DNA of 8,197 bases, from assembly GCA_938005345.1 (NCBI GenBank), contig CALLNG010000048.1:1-8197 (forward strand), written 5' to 3'. Positions within the stretch are counted from its first letter, which is position 1; every line of letters starts with the position of its first letter. The stretch comes from an uncultured Clostridia bacterium. Lineage in GTDB: Bacteria > Bacillota > Clostridia > RUG12999. The notes under the pieces were generated by a model. That model worked only from the letters and a program-made list of their open reading frames with translations. It searched no databases and was not told the origin of the DNA. The position numbers were made by a program, and so were the translations under genes. Below, in pieces: positions 1 through 5,904 of the stretch.

Positions 1-47
1 TGACAGGAAACCTTGGCAGAGCAAAATATAAGGAGGAAAAGTGTGAT

Positions 48-443
48 ATGCCGCTTGAAGTCGGAACAATTGTGGAAGGAAAAGTAAAGAGCATTGCACC
101 ATTTGGTGCATTTGTGGATTTGGGGGAAGGTAAGACCGGATTGGTACACATTTCTGAAATATCAACAGAATATGTGAAAAACATTGAGGATCATATCAAA
201 CAAAATGATGTGGTGAAAGTGATGATTTTGTCGGTGGATGAAAAGGGTAAGATTAATTTGTCCATCAAAAAAGTGCTAGAGAAATTACCAAAATCATCCA
301 AACCAATGGAAGTGAATTTTTCGCGTCCAAAAGCTGCAATGGGATTTGAAGATATGATGGCAAAATTTAAGCAGGAAAGTGACGAAAAAATGCAGAGTCT
401 AAAAATTGGCAAAGAGCCGAGAAGAAACCGGTTTAGCCAATAA
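48..443 (+). CDS. yabR: S1-domain RNA-binding protein, YabR-like
   Basis: A 131-residue protein whose first 75 residues form one S1 (OB-fold) RNA-binding domain. It opens with LEVGTIVEGKV, followed by FGAFVDL (19-25) and GLVHISEIS (31-39), and closes with GKINLSIKK (67-75). This matches the YabR/YugI (general stress protein 13) group of Firmicutes, which are ribosome- or RNA-associated proteins usually of about 130 residues, so the gene looks full length. The tail (about 85-131) is charged and contains a short FEDMMAKFKQESDEKM segment typical of clostridial members. AGGAGG at 31-36 lies 11 bases before the ATG. In Bacillus yabR follows divIC; the upstream gene is not visible here, so that context cannot be confirmed. 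A strong terminator follows 7 bases after the stop. Family assignment is firm; the precise cellular role is not established by sequence. Confidence 0.9.
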   Translation: MPLEVGTIVEGKVKSIAPFGAFVDLGEGKTGLVHISEISTEYVKNIEDHIKQNDVVKVMILSVDEKGKINLSIKKVLEKLPKSSKPMEVNFSRPKAAMGFEDMMAKFKQESDEKMQSLKIGKEPRRNRFSQ

Positions 444-450
444 AAATTGT

Positions 451-490
451 AAAAAAAGCCTGTGCCGTTTACTGGGCACGGGCTTTTTTT
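451..490 (+). terminator. Rho-independent terminator of the S1 gene
   Basis: An A-run, AGCCTGTGCC, an 8-base loop and GGCACGGGCT followed by seven T form a long G+C-rich stem with one G-U pair. The A-run upstream makes it potentially bidirectional. It lies immediately before the insertion element, which therefore appears to have entered transcriptionally silent DNA behind a terminator. Confidence 0.92.
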
Positions 491-518
491 ATAGGGCGTC
501 TTTAGGCGTGGGAAAAAA

Positions 519-537
519 CCTCCGGTTCTACCGGAGG
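519..537 (+). repeat. Left-end subterminal hairpin of the IS
   Basis: CCTCCGGT and ACCGGAGG form a perfect 8-bp stem around a TCT loop, preceded by an A-run. In IS200/IS605 elements an imperfect or perfect hairpin near each end is bound by the TnpA dimer, and bases at its foot guide recognition of the cleavage site. The loop context TTCTA recurs in a right-end hairpin (1204-1208). Confidence 0.75.
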
Positions 538-556
538 AAGAAAGCTTTAGCATAAG

Positions 557-623
557 AAAAACCTTCATGATATACTGGTAACGGTTTGGCAGCCGCATTA
601 CCCAAAATATCATGGAGGTTTTT
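557..623 (+). promoter_or_regulatory. Hairpin sequestering the tnpA ribosome binding site
   Basis: The arms 557-573 (AAAAACCTTCATGATAT) and 607-623 (ATATCATGGAGGTTTTT) pair over 17 bp with a single G-U. The interior can extend through GGTAA (577-581) with TTACC (598-602) and CGG (582-584) with CCG (593-595). The right arm contains the GGAGG (614-618) that serves the tnpA ATG at 628, so the folded transcript would hide the ribosome binding site. A comparable stem in Salmonella IS200 represses transposase translation; transfer of that role here is inference. Confidence 0.8.
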
Positions 624-627
624 AACA

Positions 628-1107
628 ATGTTAAAGAAAAGCACAAACGAAATTAAAAGCACAGCGCATTCAAAATACCGTTGTCAGTATCATATCGTGT
701 TTGCGCCAAAGTACAGGCGGAAAGAGATTTACGGCCAGCTCAAACGAGATATTGGGGAAATATTGCGCAAATTGTGCGAGCAAAAGGGCGTTGAAATTAT
801 CGAAGCAGAGGCCTGTGTTGATCATATACATATGCAAGTAAGTAATCCACCATATTTAAGTATAGCACAATTCATGGGGTTTCACAAGGGAAAAAGTTCG
901 CTGATGATATTTGATAGACATGCAAATTTAAAGTACAAGTATGGTTCAAGGCATTTCTGGCATCGAGGGTATTATGTGGACACGGTGGGAAGGAATAAAA
1001 AGGCGATAGAGCAGTATATCAGGAATCAGCTAGAAGAGGACTACGCATCTGACCAAATCAGCATCAAGGAATATATAGACCCGTTTACGGGTAGCCAGAA
1101 CAAGTAG
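628..1107 (+). CDS. tnpA: IS200/IS605-family Y1 transposase TnpA
   Basis: A 159-residue single-domain HUH transposase that cuts and rejoins single-stranded DNA as a dimer using a covalent 5'-phosphotyrosine. The HUH metal-binding pair is H66-I-H68 in VDHIHM. The catalytic tyrosine is Y130 in EQYIRNQ, with Q134 as the usual third metal ligand. The IS200-group signature GKSSLMIFDRHANLKYKYG (88-106) and HFWHRGYYVDTVGRN (109-123) is intact. Length fits the 150-160 residues of the family. ATG 628 is chosen because GGAGG (614-618) lies 9 bases upstream and the start MLKKS fits homologues. The frame stays open upstream to a TTG at 586, but that stretch is the regulatory hairpin. Expression is probably kept low by that hairpin and by the terminator shielding the element on its left. 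No accessory TnpB or guide-RNA gene is present. Confidence 0.95.
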   Translation: MLKKSTNEIKSTAHSKYRCQYHIVFAPKYRRKEIYGQLKRDIGEILRKLCEQKGVEIIEAEACVDHIHMQVSNPPYLSIAQFMGFHKGKSSLMIFDRHANLKYKYGSRHFWHRGYYVDTVGRNKKAIEQYIRNQLEEDYASDQISIKEYIDPFTGSQNK

Positions 1108-1109
1108 GC

Positions 1110-1137
1110 AAAAAAGACAGCCGCACGTGAGCGGCTG
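1110..1137 (-). terminator. Minus-strand terminator inside the IS, 3' of tnpA
   Basis: CAGCCGC (1118-1124) and GCGGCTG (1131-1137) form a 7-bp G+C stem with a 6-base loop. Read on the minus strand the stem is followed after two bases by six T (plus-strand A-run 1110-1115). It would stop transcripts entering from the glycosyltransferase side before they run antisense through tnpA. On the plus strand no T-run follows, so it is not a conventional tnpA terminator. Confidence 0.65.
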
Positions 1138-1171
1138 CCTGAGATGGTAATGCGGTGTCAAACTTTCAGTG

Positions 1172-1239
1172 CCCCTTTTAGGGGTTAAGCCTGTAACAGC
1201 CCCTTCTAGGGGCTGGACAAGCCACCAGTTTACTGGTGG
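1172..1239 (+). repeat. Right-end region of the IS: three tandem hairpins
   Basis: Three inverted repeats lie in a row. The first is CCCCT/AGGGG (1172-1184, loop TTT). The second is CAGCCCCT/AGGGGCTG (1197-1215, loop TCT). The third is CCACCAG/CTGGTGG (1222-1239, loop TTTA), followed by the palindrome GTCATGAC (1239-1246). The first two share a 13-base core differing at one base (CCCCTTTTAGGGG at 1172, CCCCTTCTAGGGG at 1200). Family elements normally need one TnpA-bound hairpin per end. The last one, nearest the outer end, is the likeliest functional right-end hairpin. Confidence 0.7.
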
Positions 1240-1290
1240 TCATGACTCATAAAAGAAAACTACAATTGGGTTTCCAGTAGCCTTTTTGAA

Positions 1291-1322
1291 GAAAAAGAAA
1301 AGGCAGGATAATACATCCTGCC
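1291..1322 (-). terminator. Terminator of the minus-strand glycosyltransferase gene
   Basis: GGCAGGAT (1302-1309), a 5-base loop and ATCCTGCC (1315-1322) form a perfect 8-bp stem. On the minus strand it is followed by TTTTCTTTTTC. It starts 7 bases beyond the glycosyltransferase stop codon. Confidence 0.88.
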
Positions 1323-1329
1323 TTTGTGT

Positions 1330-2601
1330 TTATATTTTTTCCACTTCTTTAATGTCTATATTGCGCACATGTTTTGTATGGTACCATTCTTTTTTGTTTT
1401 TCTTCAAGAACCCAACTAACGTAATTGGAACCCATGTCAATGAATAAATCCCAATGGTAAGATATCCCCATATTAACTTCCAGTTCAAAATCTTTTTGTC
1501 GTACGTCACTGTAAACGGAGTGTATAGGAATTCAGCGCCCAAAAAGATCCACCAGATAACAGAATTATTAAACAAATATTGTATTTGGAAAAAGCCGATA
1601 TTGCCATCCGGGAAAATAGTCTGTATCCATGCCATTAATGTAATGACACCTAGAGCCAGTACCTTTAATGGCTGCATCAAATAAATTGAGCAATCCAGTG
1701 CACTCATATCGTGCTCCTTGATTGCCTTTTTTAATAGTTTACCCAAAAAACGGCTTGCAACATCTGCATGCCCTTGCATCCAACGGGTACGCTGGCGCCA
1801 AGACTGTGCTAAATGAAGTGGTTTTTCATCAAATACAACAGCTTTATCAGCCCATCCGACTTTTTGACCGTTAAGTACTAATTTCGCTGTAAATTCCATG
1901 TCCTCTGTCAGACAAGTAGCACCCCATCCAAGTTCTTTCAGTAAATCCACATCAATGGCAAAACCTGTTCCGCTGAGTTGACAGGAAAGGTTGATATTGT
2001 TACGTGCCTTTTGATAGAGCCGGTTAATAGACCAGAATGAAATGCTATATTGACAGCTAATCCAGGTGTCAAATGGATTTTTGCTATCCAAACTTCCCTG
2101 TACAACGCGGTATCCTTTGTTGTGCTGGTCATTAATTTCCGTTAAGAAGTTTTTAGAGACTAGATTATCTGCATCAAATACACAAATGGAATCATAATGT
2201 TTTTCCATGTCATAAATTTGAGCAAACATCCATTCCAGAGCATATCCTTTTCCGCGCTGCTTCGTATTAGTACGTTCATAAACTAATGCTCCAGCTTCTC
2301 TGGCAAGTTCTGCCGTTTTATCTGTACAGTTGTCGGCAATCACAAAAATATCATAATATTCTTTTGGGTAATCCAACTTTTTAAGGCTTTCCACCATACT
2401 TTCGATCACCATCTCTTCATCATGAGCAGCGACGACAAGCGCAAACCTATGTTTTTTGTGTTTTACATAAGGGACTTCCTTTTTTGGAATCCATGAAAAC
2501 AAAGAGATAATGATGTAATAGGCGCCAAGAATAAATGCAAATGCCTGTATAAGGAGGCTGAGAACCAGAACAACTGGATTTGCATCTGTAAGCGGACCCA
2601 T
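1330..2601 (-). CDS. Membrane glycosyltransferase, family GT2 (processive type)
   Basis: A 423-residue inner-membrane glycosyltransferase. One N-terminal helix (about 10-36) is followed by a cytosolic GT-A domain and three or four C-terminal helices (about 303-330, 345-362, 375-400). Catalytic marks are complete: nucleotide-sugar binding VVAAHDEE (56-63) and IADNCTD (88-94), metal-binding D143-A-D145, T232-E-D234 with the probable catalytic base, and Q270-x-x-R273-W274. The QxxRW motif is characteristic of cellulose-, hyaluronan- and poly-N-acetylglucosamine-synthase-like enzymes, so it probably adds sugars to an extracellular polysaccharide or glycolipid. Sugar and product cannot be read from sequence. 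No partner synthesis or export gene is in the window; it appears to be a single-gene unit with its own terminator. GGAAGGG lies about 6 bases before the ATG (CAT at 2599-2601 on the plus strand). Confidence 0.9.
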   Translation of the reverse strand: MGPLTDANPVVLVLSLLIQAFAFILGAYYIIISLFSWIPKKEVPYVKHKKHRFALVVAAHDEEMVIESMVESLKKLDYPKEYYDIFVIADNCTDKTAELAREAGALVYERTNTKQRGKGYALEWMFAQIYDMEKHYDSICVFDADNLVSKNFLTEINDQHNKGYRVVQGSLDSKNPFDTWISCQYSISFWSINRLYQKARNNINLSCQLSGTGFAIDVDLLKELGWGATCLTEDMEFTAKLVLNGQKVGWADKAVVFDEKPLHLAQSWRQRTRWMQGHADVASRFLGKLLKKAIKEHDMSALDCSIYLMQPLKVLALGVITLMAWIQTIFPDGNIGFFQIQYLFNNSVIWWIFLGAEFLYTPFTVTYDKKILNWKLIWGYLTIGIYSLTWVPITLVGFLKKNKKEWYHTKHVRNIDIKEVEKI

Positions 2602-2756
2602 AATAACCCTTCCTTTCCCAATCTGTAGTGTTCAAAATTTTCCCTTGCAAAAAGACCCGGAACAACTTCACTTATGTATAGTTTATGCCAGGCCCGACCA
2701 AATATGTGATTTTAGTGCGAAAATCTAGTAGTACTGCCACATACTTTAGGAAGTAC

Positions 2757-2769
2757 TTGGCATTGCCAA
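2757..2769. promoter_or_regulatory. Perfect palindrome, candidate operator
   Basis: TTGGCA-T-TGCCAA is a perfect 13-base inverted repeat. An AGTACT palindrome directly overlaps its left edge (2752-2757) and occurs again at 2730-2735, where it runs into TGCCA (2735-2739). The clustering in a divergent promoter region suggests a repressor site, but no known regulator's consensus is recognised. Confidence 0.4.
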
Positions 2770-2868
2770 CGCATTCCGCAACCATTTTATAAATTATACA
2801 ATATTTTATTGGAAATTGCAACACTTTCAACAAAAAAAATTAAAATTTGCGTTAAGTGCCACATTTTA

Positions 2869-2897
2869 TTTACTTTTGAATCGCTTTATTGTATAAT
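2869..2897 (+). promoter_or_regulatory. Probable sigma-A promoter of radA
   Basis: The -10 is a perfect TATAAT (2892-2897). The best-spaced -35 is TTTACT (2869-2874, four of six matches) at 17 bases. Transcription would start near 2904, giving a leader of about 50 bases before the radA ATG. A closer TTGAAT (2876-2881) is only 10 bases from the -10 and is not usable. Confidence 0.65.
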
Positions 2898-2955
2898 AGA
2901 ACAAGATTGTGTACAATTCAACTGAGGAAATAGAGAGAATAAATAGGTGGAAAAT

Positions 2956-4353
2956 ATGGCGAAGGCAAGAACAGTATATGTCTGTCAGGAATGTGGATTT
3001 CAAACGGCCAAATGGATGGGGAAATGTACTGCTTGTGGCAGTTGGAATTCCCTTGTGGAGGAAATGGAACATCCTGCCGCAGAAGGTGTGTTCAGCAAAA
3101 GAGAAAAAGCAGAAGTGAAACCGCTTCGCGATGTCCAAATGGACACGGCTAAGAGAATGCATACGGGAAGTGCAGAATTAGACCGTGTGCTTGGCGGCGG
3201 CTTGGTGCAGGGCTCTTTAGTTTTGGTGGGAGGAGACCCCGGTATTGGAAAGTCTACATTATTACTACAGACTGCAAAGGGATTAACAGGCCAGGGAGAC
3301 GTCCTGTACGTTTCCGGTGAAGAAGCCGCGGGACAAATTAAAATGCGCGCACAGAGGCTGGGGATAATGGCCGAAGGTGTATATCTGCTTTGTGAAACAG
3401 ATATGGATGCCATTATAACGGCGGCGCAGGAAGCAAAGCCGGCCGTGATGGTGGTTGACTCCATTCAAACTGTTTTCACAACAGAATTGAGTTCTGTACC
3501 GGGCAGCGTGGGACAAGTGCGGGAATGTTGCCTGCGGCTGATGAAATATGCCAAAACGACAGGAACCTCTATCTTTGTGGTTGGGCACGTGACAAAAGAA
3601 GGGGCAATTGCCGGTCCGCGAGTATTAGAGCATATGGTGGACTGCGTATTGTATTTTGAGGGAGAACGGCAGCAGTCTTACCGGATTTTACGGGCTGTAA
3701 AAAACCGGTTTGGTTCCACCAATGAAATTGGTGTATTTGAAATGAAAGACTGTGGCTTATGTGAGGTACCAAATCCATCCCTGATGATGCTTTCAGGACG
3801 GCCGGAGGATACGCCAGGGTCAGCAGTGGTATGCAGTATTGAGGGCACAAGGCCCATTTTAGCGGAAGTGCAGGCATTGGTTACGCCTACAGGTTTTGGA
3901 ACGGCAAGGAGAATGGCTTCTGGCGTGGATTACAACCGAGCCAATATGCTGCTTGCCGTCATAGAAAAGCGGCTGGGAATTAATATGCAAAATCAAGATG
4001 CGTATATTAACATTGCTGGCGGCTTACGTATTATGGAAACCGCGGTGGACTTGGCAGTGGTGCTGGCCGTGCTTTCCGGAGTGAAGAATGTAGCGTTGCC
4101 TTATGAACTTGCCGCAATAGGAGAAGTGGGGCTAACTGGCGAAGTGCGTTCTATTAGTTATGCGGACAAACGCATTGCAGAACTGGACAAAATGGGATTT
4201 CAAATGTGTATTTTGCCAAATGCCAATGTGCCGGGACTGCCGAAAACAAATATGAAAATTTTTGGTGTATCCAATTTAGCAGATGTGACAAGACTGCTAA
4301 ACCGGTTAGTAAAACAGCCAAAGAAGGCAGAGGGCGGTGGAAAACTTGATTGA
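2956..4353 (+). CDS. radA: DNA repair/recombination protein RadA (Sms)
   Basis: A 465-residue RadA (Sms), a RecA-related ATPase and branch-migration helicase that processes recombination intermediates, and in Gram-positives also aids natural transformation. Domains in order: a C4 zinc finger (C10, C13, C24, C27); a RecA-like core with Walker A GDPGIGKST (93-101) and Walker B VMVVD (164-168); the RadA-specific KNRFG motif (249-253); and a C-terminal Lon-protease-like domain (about 300-455), which in this family is a DNA-binding scaffold without protease activity. Length matches the usual 450-465. ATG 2956 is chosen over the in-frame GTG at 2947 because AGGTGG (2945-2950) is correctly spaced for the ATG and MAKARTVYVCQECG is the usual start. 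The 3' end overlaps ispE by 17 bases, so it heads the radA-ispE-gntR-yfbR operon. Confidence 0.97.
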   Translation: MAKARTVYVCQECGFQTAKWMGKCTACGSWNSLVEEMEHPAAEGVFSKREKAEVKPLRDVQMDTAKRMHTGSAELDRVLGGGLVQGSLVLVGGDPGIGKSTLLLQTAKGLTGQGDVLYVSGEEAAGQIKMRAQRLGIMAEGVYLLCETDMDAIITAAQEAKPAVMVVDSIQTVFTTELSSVPGSVGQVRECCLRLMKYAKTTGTSIFVVGHVTKEGAIAGPRVLEHMVDCVLYFEGERQQSYRILRAVKNRFGSTNEIGVFEMKDCGLCEVPNPSLMMLSGRPEDTPGSAVVCSIEGTRPILAEVQALVTPTGFGTARRMASGVDYNRANMLLAVIEKRLGINMQNQDAYINIAGGLRIMETAVDLAVVLAVLSGVKNVALPYELAAIGEVGLTGEVRSISYADKRIAELDKMGFQMCILPNANVPGLPKTNMKIFGVSNLADVTRLLNRLVKQPKKAEGGGKLD

Positions 4354-5215
4354 TAAGCTGACATTGCGTTCTTACGCAAAAGTAAATTTCGCATTGGATG
4401 TACTGCGGCGACGGGAAGATGGGTATCACGAGGTTAAAATGGTGATGCAGACAATTGGCCTGTATGATCAAATTCAGGTAAAAACATGCTCCGATGGCAT
4501 CCGGATTACTTGTAATTTATCCTATTTGCCTGTGGATAAAAAGAATTTAGCCTATCAAGCGGCTCAAGCTTTTTTCGAGCGGACCGGACAGCGAGGTGGA
4601 GCAGAAATTTATTTGGAAAAACAAATTCCTGTAGCAGCTGGTTTGGCGGGTGGAAGCGGAAATGCTGCTGCGGTGCTGCTGGCACTAAATAAATTATACC
4701 AAACGGGACTATCCAAGCAAGAGTTGGCAGAGATAGGGCTTGCTATTGGCGCGGATGTACCGTATTGCATTTATGGCGGAACAATGCTGGCGGAGGGAAT
4801 TGGAGAACAGTTGACCCGGCTGACACCAATGCCACATCTCTATGTGGTATTGGTGAAACCTAAACGTAGCATTTCAACAAAAAAGGTATATGGGATGTTG
4901 GATATGAAACAAGTGACAGGCCATCCTGATATTACTGGAATGATACAAGCTATTGAGCAGGGAAACAGAAAAGAAATTGCAATTCGGATGTTTAATGTGT
5001 TACAGCAAGTGACAGAACATATGTATCCAAAGATAAAGGAAATTTGCAGTGCTCTTATGGAGTTGGGAGCCGAAGGAACTATTATGAGCGGCAGTGGGCC
5101 GACGGTATTTGGGGTGTTTGAGCAAGAAAAGGCAGCACAGAGTGCGTATCAAAAAATACGGAGTCATTATCAGGACGTGTTTTTCACAGAGACAATACCA
5201 GAAAGGGATGAATGA
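4337..5215 (+). CDS. ispE: 4-diphosphocytidyl-2-C-methyl-D-erythritol kinase
   Basis: A 292-residue GHMP-family kinase that phosphorylates the 2-hydroxyl of CDP-methylerythritol with ATP, a middle step of the MEP pathway to IPP and DMAPP. The N-terminal catalytic lysine lies in YAKVNFALDV (K15). The glycine-rich ATP loop is PVAAGLAGGSGNAAA (98-112). The catalytic aspartate is D140 in IGADVPYCIYGG. The C-terminal substrate loop is MSGSGPTVFG (250-259). Length is normal (280-295). The start is a GTG at 4337, preceded by AGAGGG a few bases upstream and lying within the end of radA; a TTG at 4346 is a less likely alternative. The stop overlaps the gntR start as ATGA, implying translational coupling. 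Its presence shows the organism uses the MEP, not mevalonate, route. Confidence 0.96.
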   Translation: MENLIDKLTLRSYAKVNFALDVLRRREDGYHEVKMVMQTIGLYDQIQVKTCSDGIRITCNLSYLPVDKKNLAYQAAQAFFERTGQRGGAEIYLEKQIPVAAGLAGGSGNAAAVLLALNKLYQTGLSKQELAEIGLAIGADVPYCIYGGTMLAEGIGEQLTRLTPMPHLYVVLVKPKRSISTKKVYGMLDMKQVTGHPDITGMIQAIEQGNRKEIAIRMFNVLQQVTEHMYPKIKEICSALMELGAEGTIMSGSGPTVFGVFEQEKAAQSAYQKIRSHYQDVFFTETIPERDE

Positions 5216-5883
5216 GGAAGTTGAAAGAATATAAATGTAAAAAAAAGCGGCCGCTGAGCGATTCCATATGTGAGGTGCTGCGTCAGGATATTTTGAGCGG
5301 AAAATTAAAGCCAGGCCAGCGCCTAATGGAGATTCACTATGCACAGCAGCTTGGTGTTAGCAGAACACCATTGCGGGAAGCCATGCGAAAATTGGAGCTG
5401 GAAGGCCTGGTGACGATTGTGCCGCGGCGCGGGGCGCATGTAACCGTCATTTCTAAAAAAGATGTGGAAGAGGTGCTGGAAGTGCGGACCGTCTTAGATG
5501 GGCTTGCGGCAATGTTGGCAATGCAGCATATGACAAATCAAGATTTGGATGCACTGCAAGAATTAATTCGCCAATTTGAAAAAAGTGTCCGGTTACAGGA
5601 TTTGGATGCACAGATTAAAACAGATGAAGCATTTCATGAATATATATATATGAAATCGGAAAATGAGCGGCTGATTAGCATAAACCATAGTATTAAGGAC
5701 CATATTTACCGCTGCCGTGTGCTGTACTTAAAAGATATTTCTGATACGGCCCAGGTGGACCAGGAGCACCGCGCGCTACTACAAGCATTTGAAGAAAAGG
5801 ATGCCAAGAAGGTTCGCCAGCTCTCAGAAGAACATGTAAAAAATCAGAAAATTACTATGTTAAAGCACTTAGAGATACAATAA
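5212..5883 (+). CDS. GntR-family transcription regulator, FadR/FCD subfamily
   Basis: A 223-residue one-component DNA-binding regulator. The N-terminal winged helix (about 14-80) has the GntR signature LSDSICEVLRQDILSGKLKPG and the recognition region LGVSRTPLREAMRKLELEGLV (47-67), ending in the wing RRGAHVTVI. The C-terminal all-helical FCD ligand domain (about 85-215) keeps the metal-binding set D138-x3-H142, H186 and H208. Many FCD proteins bind a metal ion plus a small organic acid there. ATG 5212 overlaps the ispE stop by 4 bases, with AGAAAGGG just upstream. Co-transcription with ispE and yfbR hints at a metabolic link, but the effector and target genes cannot be inferred. The 13-base palindrome at 2757-2769 upstream of the operon is one conceivable operator, unproven. 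It does not match a GntR consensus I recognise. Confidence 0.92.
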   Translation: MRKLKEYKCKKKRPLSDSICEVLRQDILSGKLKPGQRLMEIHYAQQLGVSRTPLREAMRKLELEGLVTIVPRRGAHVTVISKKDVEEVLEVRTVLDGLAAMLAMQHMTNQDLDALQELIRQFEKSVRLQDLDAQIKTDEAFHEYIYMKSENERLISINHSIKDHIYRCRVLYLKDISDTAQVDQEHRALLQAFEEKDAKKVRQLSEEHVKNQKITMLKHLEIQ

Positions 5884-5904
5884 AAGAGAAAGGAATGCAG
5901 GACG

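Larger units (their letters stand above)
491..1250 (+). mobile_element. IS200-type insertion sequence (tnpA only), IS200/IS605 family
   Basis: A compact element of roughly 0.75 kb with one Y1 transposase gene (628-1107) and no tnpB. It is flanked by subterminal hairpins instead of terminal inverted repeats, as expected for elements moved as single-stranded DNA. The left-end hairpin is at 519-537 and the right-end hairpins at 1172-1239. Elements of this family make no target duplication, so exact ends cannot be read from one copy. The outer limits given (after the T-run near 492, and near the TCATGACTCAT stretch ending at 1250) are estimates. It sits between the S1 terminator and the glycosyltransferase terminator, and interrupts no recognisable gene. 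The transposase frame is intact, so the copy may be active. Confidence 0.85.
2602..2955. other. Divergent intergenic region between the glycosyltransferase and radA
   Basis: This 354-base A+T-rich region has no credible gene. It holds the ribosome binding site of the minus-strand glycosyltransferase next to 2602, a weak minus-strand -10 candidate (TATACA, plus-strand 2675-2680) with no good -35, a 13-base palindrome (2757-2769) and a plus-strand promoter (2869-2897). A further plus-strand promoter-like pair, TTGCCA (2763-2768) and TATAAA (2788-2793), has a long 19-base spacer and its -35 lies within the palindrome. Confidence 0.6.

Noticed and set aside
1..47. Possible end of an upstream gene (a frame ending at TAA 29-31, or at TGA 1-3).
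   Set aside because: Ten codons or fewer are visible and match nothing I recognise; the stretch serves as leader and ribosome binding site for the S1 gene.
98..112. Odd glycine-rich loop GGSGN in IspE (protein positions given) instead of GGSSN/GGSSD as a sign of inactivity.
   Set aside because: A single Ser-to-Gly change in a tolerant loop; the lysine, aspartate and C-terminal GSGPT motifs are intact, so the enzyme is probably functional.
586..627. Upstream in-frame TTG extension of tnpA.
   Set aside because: It lies inside the regulatory hairpin, has no ribosome binding site and does not resemble TnpA N-termini; ATG 628 has a well-spaced GGAGG.
191..646. Long minus-strand open frame across the S1 gene and the IS left end.
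   Set aside because: It spans a terminator and a hairpin and is antisense to two real genes; the translation is low complexity.
491..1250. A TnpB gene, guide RNA or CRISPR-like array linked to the IS.
   Set aside because: No second open frame and no regularly spaced direct repeats; the right-end hairpins are inverted repeats with unequal spacing.
1249..1311. Short open plus-strand stretch after the IS, ending at a TAA inside the terminator stem, perhaps a remnant of a gene cut by the IS. Another frame encodes a lysine-rich peptide loosely like the glycosyltransferase C-terminus.
   Set aside because: Only about 20 codons, no start, and the left flank of the IS is a complete gene with its own terminator, so there is no matching 5' half.
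3000..3877. Several minus-strand open frames of 100-150 codons opposite radA.
   Set aside because: Typical antisense shadows of a conserved gene; no ribosome binding sites or recognisable domains.
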